This document shows positions 57,020-64,000 of a stretch of DNA of 64,000 bases, in pieces. The notes under the pieces were generated by a model. It was not told the DNA's origin. It searched no databases and was given only the letters and a program-made list of their open reading frames with translations. How positions within the stretch are numbered: the stretch's first letter is position 1; every line of letters starts with the position of its first letter. The DNA comes from Endocalyx cinctus. Taxonomy: Eukaryota; Ascomycota; Sordariomycetes; Amphisphaeriales; Apiosporaceae. The DNA is taken from contig BCKC01000009.1 of assembly GCA_001600455.1 (NCBI GenBank), positions 1,984,001-2,048,000 of the forward strand, read 5' to 3'. Both the position numbers and the translations under genes were made by a program.

Positions 57020-58845
57020 ATGGCGGTTGTTCTCTCGTCGGAAGAAAATGACCTCTTTTCGTCATCTACTATGAGGAGATCGCATTCTCAACAATTCCTA
57101 CCTAAACCCTCTCCCAATTTTCATACTTCTTCTTCGACTTCTCGCATCAACGATTACTTCCGACATGACAACTATCGTAATGCGCCTCTGGCCCCGGATT
57201 CGAGTCCTTCGTTAGCACCCTCGTCTCCCAATACACTCCAGCCCGAATCCTCCGACCCATCGTATGTCTCTACACCTGCTACTAACTTATCCCTCGACGG
57301 TCCGTGTCCGGAGGAAGACGATATTTTCTATCAGTCCGACGATTCCATATTTATGGCCGGCTTAGATCAACGTTCGTTTTTAGCCCCGTTAGACGACTTG
57401 GATTCCCCCCCTAGTCTTGACACGGGCGATACCTATACCGAATCCCTTACTGATCATAGTACTTCGACAACTACTTCCCGCCCGTTATCTCCTCCTACCC
57501 AAGAACGTGCCGAGGATGACACGGCGGTTGAACACCATCCTACCCAACACGTCGATTACTTGTCGCATACTTGGAAAGAAGAGGATATATGGTCATCCTG
57601 GAGATATATCGTCTCCCGGAGAAGCGAGGTCAGCAATGGACCGCGATTAGAAAATGCTTCGTGGCGAACGTGGATGAAAGCAAAATATAAGTTGAAAACC
57701 GTCTCCCCGGAGACCCTGAACTGGTATGTTTCTTCGCTAGGAATCGCTTCAATTTACGCCTAATCTAACAATTATGCAGGTTAAAAGACTGTGACGTGAC
57801 TTGGTTATATGGACCACTTCAGTCTCGTCAGAGTATATTTGATACCGGTAGTCACGGGCATGAAAGTTCTACTCTGTCCCGATCGAATTCTTTTACTAAA
57901 AAACCTATCCTCAAGAAACGCAGCATGTCCGAGATCATGCTGCAAAGATCACTTTCTTCATCGTCTTTACTCAAGCAGGCAACCGCCGTTGTACAAGCTC
58001 AACAGCAAGATGGGACTCCCAGAAGGGGTCGGCCAATCTTACATCGCTCCGCCACAGATACGCTCACCGTTCCCTTTGTCACTCGACAGAGTACTCGAGA
58101 AAACTCAAGTTTATTACCCTCGGTCGCCGATTCCGGAATTACTTCTCCATCCACGGAAAGGAAGCACATCCACTTCGACGAGCAGGTCAAGCAGTGCATA
58201 GCCGTGGATGTGAAAGGAGAGGATGACGATGAAGACGAGCTAGACGCATACCGCTGGAGATATGACGATGACAGCGATCCGGATGATGGAGCCATCATGA
58301 TGAAAAAAACACGGTCCAAGAAAAGACCCATCATGCCACGTCGCCGGTCTCCGGTAAACACAAATACGGAGAGCAAAACCATCGCTATGCTGCCGTCCAC
58401 CACTCTCAAGTACAGAGAAGATTCACCGGAGCCCGAGACAGCAATGAAACACAGTACGGTGTCACTTTTATCACCGTCGTCGTCACAAGAAACACTACGA
58501 CCTTCCCAGTCTAGCCCATTTTTCGCAGGTGCAGATGACGATGACGACGAAGAGGAAGAAGAAGAAGAAGAAGAAGAAGAGAGTGATATTAGCAGCCCAA
58601 CTCTCCTATCGAGTCCCACCGAAGCAGGACCATATTCGGGAAAGTCTTCTATTCAACGATCGTCCTCCACCAACAGTTTAACAGCTGAACCAGCTGGAAT
58701 GCGACGCACAGAGTCTGGTATGTTTATGCCGTATGAGGAGGGTGAAATCCAATCGAACGATGGAATTATCGGTCGCGTGATTGACACGGTTAACACGGCC
58801 CGAGACATCGCACACGTTATCTGGAATGTGGGGTGGAGAAGATAG
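57020..58845 (+). CDS. REG1: Reg1-type regulatory subunit of protein phosphatase 1
   Basis: Two exons (57020-57723, 57780-58845) join by a GTATGT donor, TCTAAC branch site and TGCAG acceptor, giving 589 aa. A Ser/Pro-rich N-terminus leads to the DUF1752-type block at about residues 180-250: TWKEEDIWSSWRYIVSRR, ASWRTWMKAKYKLKTVSPE, LNWLKDCDVTWLYGP. The phosphatase-docking motif KHIHFDEQVKQCIAVDV starts at about residue 363 and matches the RHIHF/RVxF-type site of yeast Reg1. An acidic run (DDDDDEEEEE), Ser-rich segments and a conserved end (RVIDTVNTARDIAHVIWNVGW) follow. Reg1 directs Glc7/PP1 to Snf1 and other targets and keeps glucose repression on. The orthology is from motif order, and other DUF1752 proteins exist. 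The 7 kb gene-free upstream region suits a tightly regulated gene. Confidence 0.88.
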
Positions 58846-60289
58846 ATCACCACTAACCTCGCTCCAAAATTTTTTTATTCAGGAATTCTTTCACTTCGGG
58901 CAAACGGTTTTCGGAAATAACAAAAAGACAAGGAGAAAGGAAAAGGGGGGAGAGGCAGGTTGGGAACTCTTTCGACGAGTGTACACGCATAATCGATCAA
59001 TCGTAACGTGGTGGGAAGTGGCTGGCTCTTCTTTCTGATACCCTTACCTCCTAAAGTTCCTAAATTTACGGAACTTCGAATCTTTCGCGTACACACTTTG
59101 CATTGCAACCGGCGTTTAAACGAGATAAAGTTGAGGGATGAGTGTTGTGTGTTTAGGGGGGGAAAACGTGTTGTCTTCTTATTTGTTGTCGTTCTGGTTT
59201 CTTCAAGAGGTTAAGTCTTACAGACAGGTGGAATTCGCGTACGGGAAAACAAAAAAACTGGCGAACTGGGTTATATGGGTATTATATACATACATACATT
59301 CCACATACAGGGATAAGATTTTTCCCCCCTGTGTTGGTAGGGCACTACTGGCGTTTTTTCTTTTTTTTTTTATTGAACATTTCTCTTTTGTTTCGTCCCC
59401 ACTTGGAGGAGATATATCTCTCTCCTACGTTCCTTTTGTGATGATTCATGACACAGCAAGAAAGAGAAAAGGGAAAACATGATGGGTTTTTTATGGCACA
59501 ACTATTCGGAAGGGGAGGAGGGTAAAGAAGAGGATTCGAAACCAAAACCTATATCCTCTTTATATCATTTCCCCATATTTGCGTGGGGGGATAAAAAAAA
59601 GACACATGACGGAAAGGGCAAAACAAAAACTACGTCTGAAAAAAAAGAAGACAAGAAATACAAACAAGATGATTCCATCTGAAATTCATAACTTTCAGGT
59701 CGACAAATGATAATGTAATGGTGATTGTAATCGGTTTTGTAATTGGGGGGAGGGGAGGGTTTCTGGCGAAAAGGGAAGCAAGGAGTTGGGAATGTGATAT
59801 AGCACATTTTTATATAATATAATAAATATGTCGTTGTCGTCCATTTGGTTCCTATTTACAACTTCAAGTGAAAAGAAAGAAAGGGGGAAAAAAAAGCAAA
59901 GAGGTTGTGTAACTAAAGTCTTGGTTTGGATGGGTATCAAGGTGATAATAATACTACCGCTACATATTCACCTCCTTGTCATGGTATGCTACCCCTGGGC
60001 GTTTTCTTGCGTGTGCCTGGTCAAGCCCGTGTGTTGATCTACTGGAAGGGGGGGAAGAGATGAAGTTGCGATTGAGTTTTATTTCATTATGTTCATCTAT
60101 CTAGTTACGCGAGTAGATTTTTTTCATATCTTAGTTATTATACATTGTTGTTATATAAACTGTACAGTTTGTTATACAGAGTCAGTTGTTTTATCAACAT
60201 CGATGAGATACGATAAGATTATCATGCCAAGTATCAACGTACTATACAAGAAACCTAGCTCAGCCTAAGTAGGGCACGATATATTCAAT
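58846..60289. other. Convergent intergenic, REG1 and exoribonuclease gene
   Basis: 3' flanks of two convergent genes; no gene is seen. A-rich and G-rich tracts only. Confidence 0.6.
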
Positions 60290-63200
60290 TCAAGTCGTTA
60301 CTGCCGCTGTCGACCTCCCCTCGGCGACCGGAAGGGCGTTCATATTCGTCGTCTGTCCATCCTTCGATTCAGAACTCTGCTTATGCAGTAACCGAATAGG
60401 TTCGACTTGGACGTGTTCAAAATACACGTTGACGTGCTTCAGCTTGACCTCAAACGTATCCCCTCTCTTGATCTCGTTGACGATAACGCCGTCGACGAGG
60501 TCGATGGGCCGGATAAACGCCCGGAGCTCGAACCAGTCGAGCACGCCCAAAACTTTATTCCGTCCGGCTAGGTGGGAGACGGTAAACCGGAAAGTGTCCG
60601 GGATCGGCGCCTCGCCGAAACGCCACGCCCGGATCAGCGCCTGCAGGATCCACTGCCGGGCGCCGCCGGATTTGTTGAGGCCCTGGACCTGACGCTCGCG
60701 CAGGGTGAGCATCGGGATCATGCGGTCGATCTGCCTGCGGCCAAACGGGACAAAGGAGCGGCCGCCGGCGGTGGTGGGGGCGATAAGTAGGGATTTGCCG
60801 CTAGTATGCTCCTCTAGCAGCGCGGCCTCGATTTGCCAGTGGACTAATAAGTCGGTGAAGCGACGGAGGGGCGACGTCACTTTGGTGTACCTGTCGACGC
60901 CGATGGTGAAGTGCGGCGCTTCGTTTGTCGAGATCTCGCTGCTCCCGATAAACGAGAACAGCCGGTTCATCTCCGCGTCGCCCGGGCGGATCCCGGCGGC
61001 CACGAGCGGTGAGATCACGTTTCGCGCGTATTCTCGGATCGACTCGGCATTCTTGACCGCGTGCGGTTGTACGCGGTATGGGATAGTGATGTGCCTCTCG
61101 TGACACCAGTTTGCGCCAACCTCTCCGGCCAACAACATGGCATTACTCACGAGCTCGCAGCTGGGTTCGTCGGACTCCGTAACGCTAATGAAGGGGTCTC
61201 CGGTGGTCGAAATGGTCCCGTCCACCTCGACTTTCTTCACTTGGTGAAAGTTGACGGTAGCTTTAGGATGAGGTTTGAAAACGAGCTGAGCGCTCTTGGC
61301 TAGTCTTCTTGCCTGGATCGCTCGACCGAGTTGATCCAGCAGAGTAATATCCATCTTTTGTTCGTCGCTAAGGTCATGTAACCGGGCTATCTTCTTTCGC
61401 GGCAACTCGGGTTCAGGGGCACTGCCAATCTTGACCTCCTTTCCCGTTTCTCTCGGCTTCTGCGGAGATTTCGAATCTCCAATAATCTCGCCGACGGTAT
61501 CTCCTGTCATATTGATAACGTTCTTCAATTTTTCAGGCCAGATTTTGGTATCTAATATGGAACCTTCCTTGTCGACCAGTGCGCTGAACGTAAGACAGTT
61601 CTTGCCTGGGGCAAGAGAGAAGACATTTTCAGTTAATTCCCTCGGAAGCATAGACTCGGTGTGCCCAGGAAGATACACAGTTGTAGGGATAAGTTCAGCA
61701 TGTTTTGCCAGAACCGTTCCGGGTCGAATGGAGGAAGCTGGATCTGCGACGTGCACATGGATCCAGTATTGATCGGGATGATCCGTCCTCTCTAGAGAAA
61801 CTCCGTCGTCGATATCCATAGTATCTTCTGCGTCGATACAATAAACAGTGCGTTCGCCCTCCAGCGGCTTTCGAAGGGCGGCCATCATGTCCTCCTCCAT
61901 ATAATTCTCAAGATCACCGAGATCCGGTCGAGTATAACCAGCGCCTGGTTTGATTTGTACTCCCGGTAATGACTTGCCGTACCGAGAAGATATTTCCCAA
62001 GGTGGAATCCTGCCGATCTCCTGGAGGAAAGTCCAGCCAGTCGATTGATTGAGCCGTTCGGCATTTTGGTACCTACCTATAGCTCGCAGTACCGCCGAAC
62101 CTATAGAATGTAGTCGCGAATAGGCCGGGAATATTTGATAAGCAGCCCATAATTCGATAAATTTTAGGATTTCTTGGTCACTTTCCGACCACTCTATCGT
62201 AGCTAGTAAGGAATCCCTTTTTGAAGGCCCGATAATGCCGGAGTCAGACCATTCTCGAGCGGTTCGACTTTCGTCGATAAATTCTCGCGCCTTCTTAATG
62301 AAATCATGGAAACACTGCAGCCTGACAGATAACAGGGGATTTTCCGAGGTATTATAATCTTCGTGCTCTCTTATTACTCCCTCGATATTTTGAATAATAC
62401 TAACTTCGGACAGCGGGCGCACCTCGAAAATGTAGGACCTGCGGCCTCCCGGGGTACCTAGCGGCATGAAAAATACCTCATCCGACATGAGAGACCTATG
62501 TATTGCGTATAGCATCTCGGGGCTATATCTTCCATTTACCTTGTGAGTATCTGGAAGCAACAACTTGGCGATCTCGTGCAATGCGAGATATTGATGAATT
62601 GTGGGATGACCGATGAATGAGCTCGACGCGTCGAGCGTGCCGGCGTTAGCTTGGTATACGGCCTCGGCATCTTGTTCGAACTGAAGCATCTTATGTAGAA
62701 GTGATGCTCCCGTGGCCCGCGTAGGGTTATAGTCAAGATCGTGTAACGTATTGATCTGGTCAACCGAGATGTCGCCGAGCGGTAGCTCCGCGATCAACGG
62801 TTCAATTTCGGCAGGCGTTGCAAATGTATTGACGACGAAATGCGCCCTTACAGTCGAAGCGTAGAACCATTTCCCGCTATTGGTGTAAAAGTGATCGTAG
62901 CCATGAAAACGACCCAGGCATACCGCCATAATCGGTCTTCTCGAGGTATCGGAGCTTTAGAAAAACGTGATCAGCGATTTCTTCTCGAGAATGATGCTTC
63001 TCAAGGCTTATACAAACCTCAATTCGACAAGATCTCCGGCTTCCACGGCGGTATCGTTGGAACGGAGGCCATCAAGTTCATCTCCCTCAAACAAAGATAC
63101 TTTCTCGTCGAACTGAAGCGCAGTCACATTTTGAGGTCGCGTGAAAATATTGGTAAAGTTTGACTCCTCAGCTATATCCAATAAAGCGGCCTGGGCAGGG

Positions 63201-63322
63201 GTGGGATTCTCCTCCTCCCATTTCCGAAGCTGGTCTCGGATGGGAACGGCCCTGCCTCTACCGCTTTGCTTGAAGCGGGCGAATGCATTGGAATTATCAT
63301 GCCCGCGCACAGTTGCATATGA
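60290..63322 (-). CDS. Mitochondrial exoribonuclease II, CYT-4/Dss1 family (5' end unresolved)
   Basis: The large exon 60290-62954 joins the exon ending at 63018 by a GTTTGT donor and AAAG acceptor, in frame. The upstream exon opens after a CACCAG acceptor near 63323 that is preceded by a CTAAT branch site. Its first exon, with the start and presequence, was not found. About 990 aa are visible. The N-terminal part has RDQLRKWEEENPTPAQAALL and an S1/SH3-like AVCLGRFHGYDHFYTNSGKW. The RNB catalytic domain contains YCIDAEDTMDIDDGVSLERT with its metal-binding Asp cluster, YWIHVHVADPASSI, LPRELTENVFSLAP, HFTIGVDRYTKVTSPLRRFTDLLVHWQI, and the C-terminal EVKLKHVNVYFEHVQVEPI. This family is the RNase II of the fungal mitochondrial degradosome (Dss1 in yeast, CYT-4 in Neurospora) and trims mitochondrial RNA with the Suv3 helicase. 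Confidence 0.88.
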
Positions 63323-64000
63323 CTGGTGCTCTTATTAGTATGGCTATAATGTTTATTCATAACGGTGGTAGGAAACGAACTTTTATATCTCCTATCTTTG
63401 ATCCACTTCGGCTCAGGCTATGAGAAGTTGATGGCAAGGCAGAGCTTAAAACAAGTCCATCGTGAACTCCTGATCGCCGAATCACACATCGCCAGCAGAG
63501 ATACGATCTATTCGAAGCCTGCAACATGATTATATCGCCATGTCAGAGAGGTAGATGCTTTCAGATTTCATTCAAATGTACACGATTTTTATCAAAAGCA
63601 GAGAAATTTCTGCATAGATAAATAGTATATTACCTAAGATAACGCCCAGACCACTTTTGATACCAAGAATACTGGATAACATTATATTAACTTGTAACTA
63701 CATATTCTTATGCAATGAAACGTATAACTTAAGTATCCATGCATTTCACCTTGCTGAGCTTTTGTCAAAGAGAAAACAAACATTCACTATCTTAGAATTT
63801 GGCATTCTTTGAGTACTCATATACTAATTGTTTCCTCAAATCATGATATTTGAAATAATAATGACACTATGAGCTCGAGTCTTGAGAAAATGCATATCAA
63901 ATGAATTACATAGTAGGTAAACTCGACTGTTTCTCGATCGAGTATATGTGGCGATGAAGGTTCAAATCTCTCCGCACTTAGAGTGATCGTCTCTAAAAGA
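63323..64000. other. Right flank, upstream part of the exoribonuclease gene
   Basis: This should hold the missing first exon(s) and promoter of the minus-strand exoribonuclease gene, but I could not identify a start with a compatible donor. No other gene is seen up to the window end. Confidence 0.5.

Noticed and set aside
57999..58619. 206-aa minus-strand poly-Ser frame opposite REG1
   Set aside because: The poly-Ser comes from the antisense of the acidic GAA/GAC tract.
1..64000. tRNA, rRNA and CRISPR arrays
   Set aside because: I looked for B-box-like GGTTCGANNCC with a matching A box and for regularly spaced repeats. Candidates such as 16120 and 24060 lack stems, and nothing met the standard. 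A tRNA scan would settle it.

Overview
The window is nuclear DNA of a filamentous ascomycete, most likely a sordariomycete. The genes are compact. Introns are short (about 50-110 nt) with GTAAGT/GTATGT-like donors, CTAAC/CTGAC-like branch sites and AG acceptors. The proteins match pezizomycete families such as a HET-domain protein, a CYT-4-type exoribonuclease, Nus1, Pex4 and a YOX1-type homeodomain factor. Intergenic DNA is long, AT-rich and full of homopolymers and TAGGTA/TACCTA motifs. One undetermined base (N at 13025) shows this is draft assembly. The order and species are inference.

Layout. 0.7-3.0 kb: a single-pass coiled-coil membrane protein (-) and CGR1 (-). 3.0-7.8 kb: long gene-poor leader/promoter space before a large low-complexity phosphosite-rich protein (+, 7.8-10.8 kb). 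12.2-20.3 kb: PEX4 (+), MNN9 (-), a conserved proline/serine-rich protein (+) and RRD1 (-). 20.3-29.5 kb is the accessory-looking part. It holds a HET-domain gene (-), a secreted arylsulfotransferase-like gene (-), a palindromic element that may be a transposon relic, and an aminoglycoside-phosphotransferase-like pseudogene (-) with a frameshift and a nonsense codon. 29.5-34.6 kb: RRP46 (+) and a Utr1-type NAD kinase (+). 37.5-49.9 kb is a housekeeping run: homeodomain factor (+), SEC10 (-), NUS1 (+), AlkB-like dioxygenase (-), TRM5 (+). 50-57 kb: a 7 kb stretch without a recognisable gene, leading to a Reg1-type phosphatase regulator (+, 57.0-58.8 kb). 60.3 kb to the end: a CYT-4/Dss1-type mitochondrial exoribonuclease (-), whose 5' end is unresolved.

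The genes do not form one pathway. RNA metabolism recurs (CGR1, RRP46, TRM5, CYT-4), as do secretion/glycosylation (SEC10, MNN9, and NUS1 for dolichol) and phosphatase control (RRD1 for PP2A-type, REG1 for PP1).

I did not find a convincing new multi-gene system. The observations most worth following are: protein-coding GC steps confined to the 3' halves of several housekeeping genes; the doubly broken phosphotransferase gene; the GATC-phased palindrome at 27.3 kb; a PCNA-binding-like N-terminus on the AlkB protein; unusual residues in Pex4 and Nus1; and overlapping upstream ORFs before three or four regulatory genes. All exon joins were read by eye from splice consensus and frame.
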